Position numbers and translations under genes: made by a program. This document shows positions 1 through 6,553 of a stretch of 7,301 nt of DNA, in pieces. Location: NCBI GenBank assembly GCA_003454415.1, contig DMKG01000020.1, positions 1-7,301 of the forward strand, given 5' to 3'. Origin of the DNA: Alphaproteobacteria bacterium (lineage in GTDB: Bacteria; Pseudomonadota; Alphaproteobacteria; UBA11222). The notes under the pieces are model-generated. The model worked only from the letters and a program-made list of their open reading frames with translations, searched no databases and was not told where the DNA came from. Positions within the stretch are counted from its first letter, which is position 1. Each line of letters opens with the position of its first letter.

Positions 1-774
1 CGCCAGCGCGTGGCGCTGGCGCGCGCGCTGGCGGTGGAGCCAAAAGTGCTGCTGCTGGATGAGCCTTTCGGCGCCCTTGACGCCAAGGTGCGCAAGGAAC
101 TGCGCCGCTGGATGCGCCGGCTGCATGATGACATTCACATCACAAGCATTTTTGTCACCCATGACCAGGAAGAAGCCATGGAAGTGGCGGACCGTGTGGT
201 GGTAATGAGTAATGGCCGCATCGAACAGGTCGGCACCCCCGAAGAGGTCTATCACCACCCCGTCAACGGTTTCGTTTATGATTTTCTTGGCAATTACAAT
301 GAATTCGACGGCTGGAAAGACCCGCAGGGGGAGGTGCATCTGGCGGAAACCGATATCGTGGAAATCCCGGAAGAAACGGTGTTGCAGACAAGTCCTATCC
401 AGGGCTGGCTGGGGCGTTATCCTGAAATCAGCAATGTCGTGAACAAGGTCGTGCCGGGCCTTCTGCCGGAGAAAACCGCCCCGGTTCTGATCAAGAAGAA
501 AAAAACCATCCGCCGTCCCGATGACGCTGTGGCGGTCAAACTTTTTTCCCGGCCGCATGAAATTTTTGTCAGCAAGGTCCTGGACGGAGAGGAATATATC
601 ACTGCCAAGGTCACCCATATCAATCCGGCCAGTTCTCTGGTGAAACTTGAGCTGGAACGTCCCAGCGGGGCCATCCTGCAGGCGGAAGTGCTTAAAACCG
701 TGGTGGATGATCTGAAGATCGCAAAAGGCGACCTTCTCTATATCCGCCCAAAAGCCACCCGCGTGTTCGAATAA
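1..774 (+). CDS. cysA: CysA-type sulfate/thiosulfate ABC transporter ATP-binding protein, 5' end cut by the window
   Basis: This is the ATPase subunit that powers sulfate/thiosulfate import; it sits on the cytoplasmic face of the membrane and pairs with CysT/CysW permeases. The frame is open from base 1, so the start, Walker A and most of the signature motif lie upstream. The 257 visible residues begin with [10 protein letters not shown], the tail of the ABC signature. Walker B is VLLLDE (16-21), the D-loop GALD (24-27) and the H-loop His54 in FVTHD. The stretch after the ATPase core ([11 protein letters not shown], then FLGNYNEF) is typical of the CysA branch. A C-terminal TOBE-like part starts near RPHE (184-187). 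Between FLG and RPHE there are about 90 residues, including a KKKK run (165-168); from memory E. coli CysA has roughly half that, so this copy appears to carry an insertion. Another importer ATPase of the same family is possible, because the permease genes are outside the window. Confidence 0.85.
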   Translation, partial: RQRVALARALAVEPKVLLLDEPFGALDAKVRKELRRWMRRLHDDIHITSIFVTHDQEEAMEVADRVVVMSNGRIEQVGTPEEVYHHPVNGFVYDFLGNYNEFDGWKDPQGEVHLAETDIVEIPEETVLQTSPIQGWLGRYPEISNVVNKVVPGLLPEKTAPVLIKKKKTIRRPDDAVAVKLFSRPHEIFVSKVLDGEEYITAKVTHINPASSLVKLELERPSGAILQAEVLKTVVDDLKIAKGDLLYIRPKATRVFE

Positions 775-800
775 CACCATAACCAGACAGGGAGGATGCA

Positions 801-1601
801 ATGGCGAAATTCGGGAATTACAAACTGATCTCGGCCGATCTCGGTGAGGATCATATTGCGACCGTCGAGATGCAGAACGGCGAACTGAATTTTTTCGACC
901 TGGACATGCTGACGGCGCTGGCGGATTGTTTCGCCGACCTCGATAAGGAAGCGCAATGCCGTGTTATTCTACTGGCGTCGGGGGGCAGGGCGTTCTGCGC
1001 CGGGGCGAATTTCGCCGGGGGTACGCGGGCGGAGGGCCTGAACACGAAAACGCAAAGCCCCAGCGGAAGTCCGCTTTATGATCAGGCGGTGCGGCTTTTC
1101 TCCAACAAGAAACCCATCGTGGGCGCGGTGAATGGCGCGGCCATTGGCGGCGGACTCGGTCTTTGCCTGGTTCCGGATTTCCGCGTCGCCAGCCCGGAAG
1201 CGCGCTTTTCCGCCAACTTCACCCAGTTAGGTTTTCATCCGGGCTTTGGACTGACCTATACCCTGCCCGCTCTGGTCGGCCAGCAAAAGGCCTGGAACAT
1301 GCTGTTCACCGGACGGCGTGTAAAAGCGGATGAGGCGCTGGAGATGGGCCTTGTCGACCGGCTTGCGCCATCCAGTCAGTTGCGCGAGACGGCGCGCGAA
1401 ATGGCGCTGGAAATCGCTTCCGCCTCGCCCCTTGGGGTGATGGCGACCCGGGAAAGCGTGCGGATGGGACTTGCTGACAAGGTGCGCGCCGCCACCGCCC
1501 GCGAACTTCAGGAGCAGAACAAGCTTCAGGGCACGGAAGACATGAAGGAAGGCATCCGCGCCACCGCCGAACGCCGCCCCGCCAAATTCGTGGGCAGATA
1601 G
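801..1601 (+). CDS. Enoyl-CoA hydratase/isomerase (crotonase) superfamily protein lacking both canonical catalytic glutamates
   Basis: This 266-residue protein has the length and layout of a single-domain crotonase, a cytoplasmic enzyme fold acting on acyl-CoA thioesters. The oxyanion-hole segments are visible: GGRAFCAGAN (61-70), which also contributes to CoA binding, and NGAAIGGGLGL (111-121). The C-terminal half carries the usual LGFHPGFG (143-150), LPALVG (155-160), FTGRRVKADEALEMGLVD (169-186) and SPLGVMATRE (209-218) blocks. At the positions of rat hydratase Glu144 and Glu164 this protein has Gly120 and Phe140, exactly 20 residues apart as expected. Classical enoyl-CoA hydration is therefore unlikely, and the true reaction (isomerase, hydrolase-like, other) cannot be told. 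The ATG at 801 is supported by GGGAGG at 790-795, 5 nt upstream. The gene starts 26 bp after cysA and may be co-transcribed with it, though no functional link is evident. Confidence 0.9.
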   Translation: MAKFGNYKLISADLGEDHIATVEMQNGELNFFDLDMLTALADCFADLDKEAQCRVILLASGGRAFCAGANFAGGTRAEGLNTKTQSPSGSPLYDQAVRLFSNKKPIVGAVNGAAIGGGLGLCLVPDFRVASPEARFSANFTQLGFHPGFGLTYTLPALVGQQKAWNMLFTGRRVKADEALEMGLVDRLAPSSQLRETAREMALEIASASPLGVMATRESVRMGLADKVRAATARELQEQNKLQGTEDMKEGIRATAERRPAKFVGR

Positions 1602-1610
1602 GGGATACAC

Positions 1611-1626
1611 CCGCGGTCTGCCGCGG
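1611..1626 (+). other. Short GC hairpin just after the crotonase gene
   Basis: CCGCGG, loop TCTG, CCGCGG gives a 6-bp all-GC stem with a 4-nt loop, starting 10 nt after the stop codon. No T-run follows, so it is not a standard intrinsic terminator. It could protect the 3' end of the mRNA or be chance in GC-rich DNA. Confidence 0.3.
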
Positions 1627-1684
1627 CGCGCGTGCGCTTCCTGATCTGTTCCGCCTCCTGCAACTGAAAGGGGGCGACTTCCCA

Positions 1685-1711
1685 CGGAAACGGCGCGTCC
1701 GGCCGTTTTTG
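1685..1711 (+). terminator. Possible Rho-independent terminator
   Basis: AAACGGC (1688-1694) pairs perfectly with GCCGTTT (1702-1708) around a 7-nt loop. The stem can be lengthened by two G-T pairs and one C-G pair at its base, and the right arm runs into TTTTT (1706-1710). It lies 84 nt after the crotonase stop and would end the cysA-crotonase transcript. The T-run is short and partly inside the stem, so strength is uncertain. The rest of this 253-bp gap (1602-1854) shows no convincing gene, promoter or repeat. Confidence 0.45.
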
Positions 1712-1854
1712 TCGCCGCGGCCCACCTGAAGATGACGGTTTGGGCGTGCTGGTGGTCAGTTCACTGTATGAAATGCTCGCCGCCGCCCTCCGCCAACTCA
1801 GGCGATCCAACATAACATGGTGCATTATTTCCCATCCGGCCCTATTTTCCGGTA

Positions 1855-2637
1855 ATGCGATTTAGAATGCTTCTCATGGATCGAAAATTCGCCAGCTTCT
1901 GCGCAATCACGGGAGCAATACTGTCGTGGATGATGCTGGCTGCGCCTGCATCGCTGGCGGCCGCTGACCGGCCGACGGTCGTAGAACTCTACACCAGCCA
2001 GGGTTGCGCCGCCTGCGTCAGCGCGGATGAGTATTTGCAAAAACTTTCGCTGAACGAGAATGTCATCGCCTTGACCCTGCCTGTTACCTATTGGGACTAT
2101 CTGGGCTGGAAGGATACTTTCGCAAAGCCGGAATTCGATAACCGGCAGCGCGCCTACGCCGTCTCTGCTGGAAACAGCGACATCTACACCCCGCAGATCA
2201 TCATCGATGGAGAGCATCAGGAGGTTGGCTCGCAAACCGACGTTATCGATGACGTCATCGCCTTTCAGGTCGGCCAACGCCCGCCCGCGGTTCCAATAGA
2301 TTTATGGCAGCTGGGCCGTACGCTGGTGGTCAATATCGGCGCCGGCGCCCTGCCAAAAGGGGCTTCAACCGCCACGATCTGGCTCGTGCAGTATCAGTCA
2401 AGGCGGCAGGTTTCCGTCAGTGCGGGGGAAAACGCGGGCAAGGTGCTGAACTACGCCAATCTGGTGCGCAACCTGACGCCGCTTGGGGTATGGCGCGGGG
2501 AAAGCAAAGGTCTGAGTCTACCGGTCAGAGACTTGACCAAGACCAGGTATTCCGGATTCGCCATCCTGCTGCAGGTGGAGGATGCGGGTCCGATCATTGG
2601 CGCCGCAATGATGGATATGGATGGATTGACCCAATGA
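1855..2637 (+). CDS. DUF1223 family secreted thioredoxin-fold-like protein
   Basis: The function of this family is not established. The 260 residues match the DUF1223 pattern: ELYTSQGCAACVSADEYL (44-61) with the CxxC pair Cys51/Cys54, then YWDYLGWKDTFA (79-90), RQRAYAV (98-103), the YTPQIIIDG block (111-119), and a C-terminal half with GENAGKVLNYANLVRNLTPLG (191-211). The N-terminus has basic residues (Arg10, Lys11), a hydrophobic core (about 13-30) and a small-residue site ASLAAA (32-37), so Sec export with cleavage near Ala35-Asp38 is likely, placing the mature protein in the periplasm. The CxxC in a thioredoxin-like context suggests a redox or thiol role, but that is inference. The start is uncertain: ATG 1855, 1867 and 1876 are in frame, none with a strong Shine-Dalgarno, and ATG 1876 gives the most conventional signal peptide. 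It is flanked by gaps of about 250 bp and is probably a single-gene unit. Confidence 0.88.
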   Translation: MRFRMLLMDRKFASFCAITGAILSWMMLAAPASLAAADRPTVVELYTSQGCAACVSADEYLQKLSLNENVIALTLPVTYWDYLGWKDTFAKPEFDNRQRAYAVSAGNSDIYTPQIIIDGEHQEVGSQTDVIDDVIAFQVGQRPPAVPIDLWQLGRTLVVNIGAGALPKGASTATIWLVQYQSRRQVSVSAGENAGKVLNYANLVRNLTPLGVWRGESKGLSLPVRDLTKTRYSGFAILLQVEDAGPIIGAAMMDMDGLTQ

Positions 2638-2640
2638 TCC

Positions 2641-2666
2641 CCTCCGAGACTGGAGGCGCCTCTTTT
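2641..2666 (+). terminator. Weak terminator-like inverted repeat after the DUF1223 gene
   Basis: CCTCC (2641-2645) pairs with GGAGG (2652-2656), beginning 3 nt after the stop. An overlapping perfect palindrome GAGGCGCCTC (2653-2662) runs directly into TTTT (2663-2666). The stems are short and mutually exclusive, so this is only a candidate terminator. Confidence 0.3.
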
Positions 2667-2721
2667 ATCTGAACCGCGTGCGAAAGCCGGGGCGTCTGTC
2701 CAGATCCTGGCGCGAAACGCC

Positions 2722-2727
2722 TATAAA
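2722..2727 (+). promoter_or_regulatory. Possible -10 element in the aroQ upstream gap
   Basis: TATAAA matches the sigma-70 -10 consensus at 5 of 6 bases. The hexamer 17 bp upstream is TCCAGA, a poor -35. It would give a leader of about 150 nt before aroQ. A second weak alternative nearer the gene is TTGCAT (2820-2825), 18 bp, TACAAA (2844-2849). Neither is decisive, and I see nothing else in this 245-bp gap. Confidence 0.2.
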
Positions 2728-2882
2728 AACGAATCAAAAAACTCCACTAACCCTTCATGCTTCACATGTTTCTTGCGATTGCGGTTTCCCGTCGGTGCTG
2801 GCGCCCGCACTCAAGAACTTTGCATTCAGGACACTAGTCAGGCTACAAAGTCAGCGTAATCACATGACGAGAATCCACTGAT

Positions 2883-3326
2883 ATGGACAAGGCGGCTCTG
2901 ATTCTTGTGCTCAATGGTCCCAATCTGAATCTGCTTGGCGCGCGTGAACCGGAAATCTATGGGACTACCACCCTGGCGGACATCAATCTGCTGATGCAAA
3001 AATCCGCTGCAGCCAGGGGATGGACCATCGACTTCCGGCAGACCAACAGCGAGGGCGAGCTGGTGGACTGGATTCAGTGGGCAAGAGAAAACGCCAGCGC
3101 CATCATCATCAATGCAGGCGCCTATACCCATACCTCGGTCGCTATACTCGACGCCCTTCGCGCAGCGGCGAAACCCGTCATAGAGGTGCATCTCTCCAAC
3201 CTGTTTCAACGCGAGGTTTTCCGTCATCATTCCTATATAACTCCGGCGGCGCTTGGGTTGATTTGCGGATTCGGCGCGCGGGGCTATGTGCTGGCGCTGG
3301 ATGCGCTGGCGGATATTTTAAACTAG
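2883..3326 (+). CDS. aroQ: Type II 3-dehydroquinate dehydratase
   Basis: This enzyme converts 3-dehydroquinate to 3-dehydroshikimate, the third step of the shikimate pathway to aromatic amino acids, and acts as a cytoplasmic dodecamer in this family. The 147-residue length is standard. LVLNGPNLNLLGAREPEIYG (8-27) holds Arg21 and the catalytic Tyr26; INAGAYTHTS (76-85) holds Asn77 and His83; EVHLSNLFQREVFRHHSYI (101-119) holds His103, Arg110 and Arg114; and CGFGARGYVLAL (128-139) closes the domain. These residues sit at the M. tuberculosis positions plus two, so all key residues are present. ATG 2883 gives the expected N-terminus although the Shine-Dalgarno is weak. It lies 197 bp before accB; the aroQ-accB-accC order is familiar from alphaproteobacteria, although the products act in different pathways. 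Confidence 0.97.
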   Translation: MDKAALILVLNGPNLNLLGAREPEIYGTTTLADINLLMQKSAAARGWTIDFRQTNSEGELVDWIQWARENASAIIINAGAYTHTSVAILDALRAAAKPVIEVHLSNLFQREVFRHHSYITPAALGLICGFGARGYVLALDALADILN

Positions 3327-3331
3327 CGGAA

Positions 3332-3388
3332 TGGATTTGACATTCGCAGCCTGCTTGCCGCGCGTCGTATACGCTAATGTCAAATCCA
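3332..3388. repeat. 13-bp perfect inverted repeat in the aroQ-accB gap
   Basis: TGGATTTGACATT (3332-3344) recurs as its exact reverse complement AATGTCAAATCCA (3376-3388), with 31 nt between the arms. The left arm begins 6 nt after the aroQ stop. The loop is longer than in a normal terminator and no T-run follows the right arm. It could be a transcript-end structure, a pair of half-sites for a DNA-binding protein, or a relic of a small inserted element. Confidence 0.7.
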
Positions 3389-3411
3389 ATATCTGCGATG
3401 GCTGTTTGTAC

Positions 3412-3440
3412 TTGCCAGTGGCGCTTAGGGTTCTGATATT
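3412..3440 (+). promoter_or_regulatory. Candidate sigma-70 promoter for accBC
   Basis: TTGCCA (3412-3417) matches the -35 consensus at 5 of 6 bases and is followed, 17 bp later, by GATATT (3435-3440), a 4 of 6 match to the -10. Transcription would begin near 3447, about 77 nt before the accB start. The -10 is the left arm of the palindrome at 3435-3450, which would suit control by a repressor, but no regulator is known here. Confidence 0.4.
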
Positions 3441-3466
3441 CGCAAATATCCCAGCCATGTTGGGAT
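3435..3466 (+). promoter_or_regulatory. Overlapping palindromes in the accB leader
   Basis: Two dyads lie side by side. GATATT, CGCA, AATATC (3435-3450) is a 16-bp palindrome over the candidate -10 element. ATCCCA (3448-3453) pairs with TGGGAT (3461-3466) around a 7-nt loop. GGTTC (3429-3433) and GAACC (3477-3481) could close a stem around both. They may form an operator, a leader RNA structure, or both. No known riboswitch class is recognised. Confidence 0.4.
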
Positions 3467-3523
3467 GCGGATGTCGGAACCGGATCGCTGACCCGATTTC
3501 AATGGACTGCTAACGGAAGAAGA

Positions 3524-3967
3524 ATGAGTAAAGACAAGATCGACCGCGATATGATTCGCGCCCTTGCGGAATTGCTGGACGAAACCAAACTGACAGAAAT
3601 AGAGATCGAGCGTGAAGGGCTGCGGGTGCGCGTGGCCCGCCAGCTGGGCGCTGCGCCCATTCATTTCGCGCCCCAGCCTCAACCGCATCCGCCTTCTCAC
3701 GCTGGCGTGGCGGCTGAACATATGGCCCGGCATCCGGGAGCGGTTACCTCCCCGATGGTGGGGACGGTATATATTGCGCCGGAGCCAGGGGCCGCGCCCT
3801 TTATCAATGTTGGTGACGCGGTAGAGACCGGACAGACTTTGTTCATTGTGGAAGCGATGAAAACCATGAATCCGATTGCAGCCCCCCATTCAGGAAAAGT
3901 GACGCAGATCCTGGTAAAGGATGGACAGCCGGTCGAATTCGGCGAGCCGCTGGTTATCATTGAATAG
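3524..3967 (+). CDS. accB: Biotin carboxyl carrier protein of acetyl-CoA carboxylase
   Basis: BCCP carries the biotin that AccC carboxylates and that the AccA/AccD carboxyltransferase uses to make malonyl-CoA, the first committed step of fatty-acid synthesis in the cytoplasm. The 147-residue protein has a helical N-terminal segment (about 4-38, [20 protein letters not shown]) of the type that binds AccC, a flexible Pro/Ala/His-rich linker (about 43-70) and a C-terminal biotinyl domain (about 72-147). The biotin attachment site is EAMKTMN with Lys113. The protruding 'thumb' typical of bacterial AccB is present around [14 protein letters not shown] (85-98). The ATG at 3524 is backed by GGAAGAAG (3515-3522) immediately upstream. 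accC follows after 36 bp and the two are surely one operon. Confidence 0.97.
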   Translation: MSKDKIDRDMIRALAELLDETKLTEIEIEREGLRVRVARQLGAAPIHFAPQPQPHPPSHAGVAAEHMARHPGAVTSPMVGTVYIAPEPGAAPFINVGDAVETGQTLFIVEAMKTMNPIAAPHSGKVTQILVKDGQPVEFGEPLVIIE

Positions 3968-4003
3968 TCTGTACACTTCCCTGAACAATAACTGGACCCG
4001 CGC

Positions 4004-5344
4004 ATGATCAAAAAACTGCTCATCGCAAACCGGGGCGAGATTGCATTGCGCATTCACCGCGCTTGCAAGGAAATGGGAATCGCGACGGTGGCGGTGCATT
4101 CAACGGCCGACAGTGACGCCATGCATGTACGGCTGGCGGATGAAAGCGTATGCATCGGCCCTGCGCCCGCCGCCCAATCCTATCTGAACATACCGGCCAT
4201 TCTGTCCGCCTGTGAAATCACGGACGCGGATGCGGTGCATCCTGGTTACGGCTTTCTGTCGGAGAACGCGCGTTTTGCCGAAATCCTGGCCGCGCACAAG
4301 ATCATTTTTGTCGGTCCTTCCGCGGATCACATCCGCACCATGGGAGACAAGATTGAGGCCAAGCAGGCGATGACCGCCGCAGGGGTTCCGGTCGTACCCG
4401 GCACGCCAGAGGCGGTAACCGACAGCAACGCCTCGGAGCTTGCCGCAAGGATAGGCTATCCGGTCTTGTGCAAGGCCGCAGCGGGCGGCGGCGGGCGCGG
4501 CATGAAAGTGGCGCCAGATGCGGACAGTCTGGGCGCTGCGCTTTCTACCGCGCGGGCCGAGGCGCGCGCCGCCTTCGGCGACGATGCGGTCTATCTTGAA
4601 AAATATCTTGCCCATCCCAGGCATATCGAAATCCAGATCATGGCGGATTCGCATGGGAATGTCGTGCATCTGGGGGAAAGAGATTGCTCTCTGCAACGCC
4701 GGCACCAAAAGATTCTCGAGGAAGCGCCCTCGCCTATCCTCGATGCGGACGCAAGGCGCAGGATAGGCGCCATTGTGACGAAAGCGATGCAGCGCATTGG
4801 TTATCTGGGCGCAGGCACCATCGAGTTTCTATACGAAAATGGTGAATTCTATTTCATCGAGATGAACACCCGCCTTCAGGTGGAGCATCCCGTAACGGAA
4901 ATGGTGACGGGCGTCGATCTGGTGCGTGAACAGATCCGCGTCGCCAGCGGCCTGCCTCTGAGCTTTACACAAAAGGAAATTAGCATTAACGGCCACGCCA
5001 TCGAATGCCGCATCAATGCGGAAAATCCAAAAACCTTCACCCCCAGCCCAGGCGTCATCAAAAGCTTTCACGCCCCTGGCGGACTGGGGGTGCGGATGGA
5101 CTCCGCCGCCTATGCCGGTTACCGCATCCCGCCCTATTACGACAGCATGATCGGTAAACTGATCGTCCATGGCAGGGACCGGGAGGAATGCGTCATGCGT
5201 CTGCGCCGCGCCCTGGATGAGTTCGTCATCGACGGAATCGAGAGCACCATAGAGCTGCACAAGACCCTGATGCATTCGCCGCAATTCATCCAGGGCGAAT
5301 ATGATATCCATTGGCTCGAAGCGTTTCTGGCGGGTAAAGCATGA
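4004..5344 (+). CDS. accC: Biotin carboxylase subunit of acetyl-CoA carboxylase
   Basis: AccC uses ATP and bicarbonate to carboxylate the biotin on AccB. At 446 residues it is close to the E. coli protein. The N-terminal domain opens with [16 protein letters not shown] (2-17) and contains [10 protein letters not shown] (79-88). The ATP-grasp core has Lys116, Lys157 and the glycine-rich loop AGGGGRGM (160-167). [19 protein letters not shown] (222-240) is the highly conserved central block. Metal-binding glutamates are Glu274 (GTIEF) and Glu286 (EMNTR), followed by Arg290, Gln292, Val293 and Glu294 ([10 protein letters not shown]). Catalytic Arg336 lies in ECRINAE, and [10 protein letters not shown] (377-386) closes the C-terminal domain. 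All key residues are present and there is no sign of decay. The Shine-Dalgarno before ATG 4004 is poor, which could mean translation depends partly on ribosomes coming from accB. aat follows closely. Confidence 0.98.
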   Translation: MIKKLLIANRGEIALRIHRACKEMGIATVAVHSTADSDAMHVRLADESVCIGPAPAAQSYLNIPAILSACEITDADAVHPGYGFLSENARFAEILAAHKIIFVGPSADHIRTMGDKIEAKQAMTAAGVPVVPGTPEAVTDSNASELAARIGYPVLCKAAAGGGGRGMKVAPDADSLGAALSTARAEARAAFGDDAVYLEKYLAHPRHIEIQIMADSHGNVVHLGERDCSLQRRHQKILEEAPSPILDADARRRIGAIVTKAMQRIGYLGAGTIEFLYENGEFYFIEMNTRLQVEHPVTEMVTGVDLVREQIRVASGLPLSFTQKEISINGHAIECRINAENPKTFTPSPGVIKSFHAPGGLGVRMDSAAYAGYRIPPYYDSMIGKLIVHGRDREECVMRLRRALDEFVIDGIESTIELHKTLMHSPQFIQGEYDIHWLEAFLAGKA

Positions 5345-5396
5345 TGCGCACGGACGGAAACGGCGATACGCCGTGAGTTTCCGGGACACTCCGTCA

Positions 5397-6047
5397 ATGC
5401 CTGGATTGTCGCCGGAACTTTTATTAAGGGCTTATTGCCAGGGTTATTTTCCCATGGCGGAAGGCAGGGAGACGGACGAGCTTTTCTGGCTTGATCCGGA
5501 GCAGCGTGGCGTTCTTCCGCTTGACGGGTTTCACATTCCCCGCCGTCTGGCGCGCACCGTGCGCGCAGAGCGTTTCGATGTGCGGGTCGACACTGCTTTC
5601 GAGGACGTCATGAGAGCATGCGCGGCCCCCCGCCCTGGACATGAAGACAGCTGGATTAATGGGGAAATCCTGGCGCTGTATTGCGCCCTTTTCGAACAGG
5701 GCTACGCCCATTGCGTGGAATGCTGGCGGGAAGGCGAACTTGCGGGCGGGTTATACGGCGTACATATCGGCGCGGCGTTTTTCGGGGAGAGCATGTTCAG
5801 CCGCAGACGGGACGCCAGCAAGGTGGCGCTGGTGCATCTGGTGGCGCGTCTTTGCGCAGGCGGATTCAAATTACTGGACACCCAGTTCGTCACGCCGCAT
5901 CTGAGCGGGTTCGGCGTGGTTGAAATTCCACGCAGCGTCTACCGGCGCAGGCTGCGCGAGGCTGTGAACAGCAGTGCAGATTTTTATTCGCTTCCCGAGC
6001 CCTGCACCGGAGTGGAAGCGCTGCAATCTATCACCCAGATATCGTAA
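5397..6047 (+). CDS. aat: Leucyl/phenylalanyl-tRNA-protein transferase
   Basis: Aat moves Leu or Phe from aminoacyl-tRNA onto proteins with N-terminal Lys or Arg, marking them for ClpS/ClpAP degradation in the cytoplasm. From ATG 5397 the protein has 216 residues, normal for the family. It opens with SPELLLRAYCQGYFPMAEG (5-23), then LFWLDPEQRGVLPL (29-42), SWINGEI (85-91), CVECWREGELAGGLYGVHIG (106-125), AFFGESMFS (127-135) and DASKVAL (139-145). DTQF (161-164) holds Asp161 and Gln163, which correspond to the E. coli catalytic pair. The start is a choice: the frame is open back to ATG 5301, inside accC, and a GTG at 5373 is also possible. I prefer 5397 because family similarity begins there and GGGAC (5382-5386) gives a modest Shine-Dalgarno. 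It lies 52 bp after accC, so co-transcription is likely. Its last 64 bp overlap the opposing DUF2155 gene. Confidence 0.95.
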   Translation: MPGLSPELLLRAYCQGYFPMAEGRETDELFWLDPEQRGVLPLDGFHIPRRLARTVRAERFDVRVDTAFEDVMRACAAPRPGHEDSWINGEILALYCALFEQGYAHCVECWREGELAGGLYGVHIGAAFFGESMFSRRRDASKVALVHLVARLCAGGFKLLDTQFVTPHLSGFGVVEIPRSVYRRRLREAVNSSADFYSLPEPCTGVEALQSITQIS

Positions 6048-6553
6048 ACCGGGTGCTCCAGTGCGGACAGCGCGGGGCTCGAAGCGAACATCCAGCCGGA
6101 AAAAACCACTTTTCCGGCGTCATCCTTCTTGGGGCCGGAGTGTTTGGAAAACCCCAGGTCGCGGATTTCCAGATAGGCGCTGGTTTCAGGAGGTTCTTCC
6201 GGGGGCCGCTTGTGGCAGGTCCGCGGAATGATTTCGAGGACCCCGAAGCCTGTGGGACGGTCAACCGGCGCATCAAAAGAAGATATCCGCCCGGTGATCT
6301 TATCCAGCCCCGCCAGCCTCACGGTTTTGGCCAGACGCTCCGCTTCCGTTTCCACAGGCGGGGCTTCCGCCTCAGGCTGCTCGGGCGGCGTCTGCTGCCA
6401 GGGCTTCGGATCGGTGCTGAGTTCTTCGTCGAGGCTCGGCAATTCCAGAATTTCCGGCGCGGGCGGTGAAGGCGTGTTCTGCGCCAGGAGGCGGACAGGA
6501 GTGATCAGAGCCATAAGCGCAGATGCGCCGCATATGATCTGGCGGCTGATCAT
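5984..6553 (-). CDS. DUF2155 domain-containing secreted protein
   Basis: This 189-residue protein belongs to the alphaproteobacterial DUF2155 family, whose function is unknown to me. The N-terminus (MISRQIICGASALMALITP, 1-19) is a signal peptide, with likely cleavage after LLA (22-24), so the mature protein is probably periplasmic. A Pro/Glu-rich, disordered-looking linker covers about 26-70. The conserved domain covers about 100-180: GVLEIIPRTCHKRPPEEPPET (104-124), a short variable loop, then VFSGWMFASSPALSALEHPVYD (150-171) and VIDC. Cys113 and Cys177 bracket the domain and could form a disulfide, which is inference. Its ATG overlaps the stop of the upstream methyltransferase in an ATGA (6550-6553), suggesting translational coupling. 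Its 3' end runs 64 bp into the end of aat on the other strand. The neighbourhood with accBC and aat is one I associate with this family. Confidence 0.93.
   Translation of the reverse strand: MISRQIICGASALMALITPVRLLAQNTPSPPAPEILELPSLDEELSTDPKPWQQTPPEQPEAEAPPVETEAERLAKTVRLAGLDKITGRISSFDAPVDRPTGFGVLEIIPRTCHKRPPEEPPETSAYLEIRDLGFSKHSGPKKDDAGKVVFSGWMFASSPALSALEHPVYDIWVIDCSASTPVQGSGSE

Noticed and set aside
1227..1825. Overlapping minus-strand open frames of 99-152 codons across the end of the crotonase gene and the following gap
   Set aside because: They are antisense to a well-supported gene, rich in Arg/Ala/Gly/Pro as expected from GC-rich shadow frames, and show no family motif.
2678..2881. A 67-codon + strand frame upstream of aroQ
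   Set aside because: It has a GTG start without a ribosome binding site, no motif and low-complexity composition. It fits non-coding leader sequence better.
3337..3342. TTGACA as a perfect -35 element in the left arm of the inverted repeat
   Set aside because: No acceptable -10 lies 16-18 bp downstream (positions 3360-3365 read GCGCGT), and the TATACG at 3368 is 25 bp away. The match is better explained as part of the repeat.
3331..3513. A 60-codon open frame filling the aroQ-accB gap on the + strand, starting 4 nt after the aroQ stop
   Set aside because: It has only a GGA directly against the ATG and no usable Shine-Dalgarno, it shows no recognisable motif, and it runs through the inverted repeats and the candidate promoter. 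Ribosome profiling would be needed to revive it as a leader or small protein.
4100..5389. Minus-strand open frames of 202 and 186 codons opposite accC
   Set aside because: accC is complete with all catalytic residues, and the antisense frames have no recognisable domain or consistent start signal. They are by-products of GC-rich codon use.
5301..5396. Upstream start of aat at ATG 5301 inside accC
   Set aside because: The 32 extra residues have no resemblance to Aat N-termini and would overlap accC by 44 bp. GTG 5373 or ATG 5397 is more likely.
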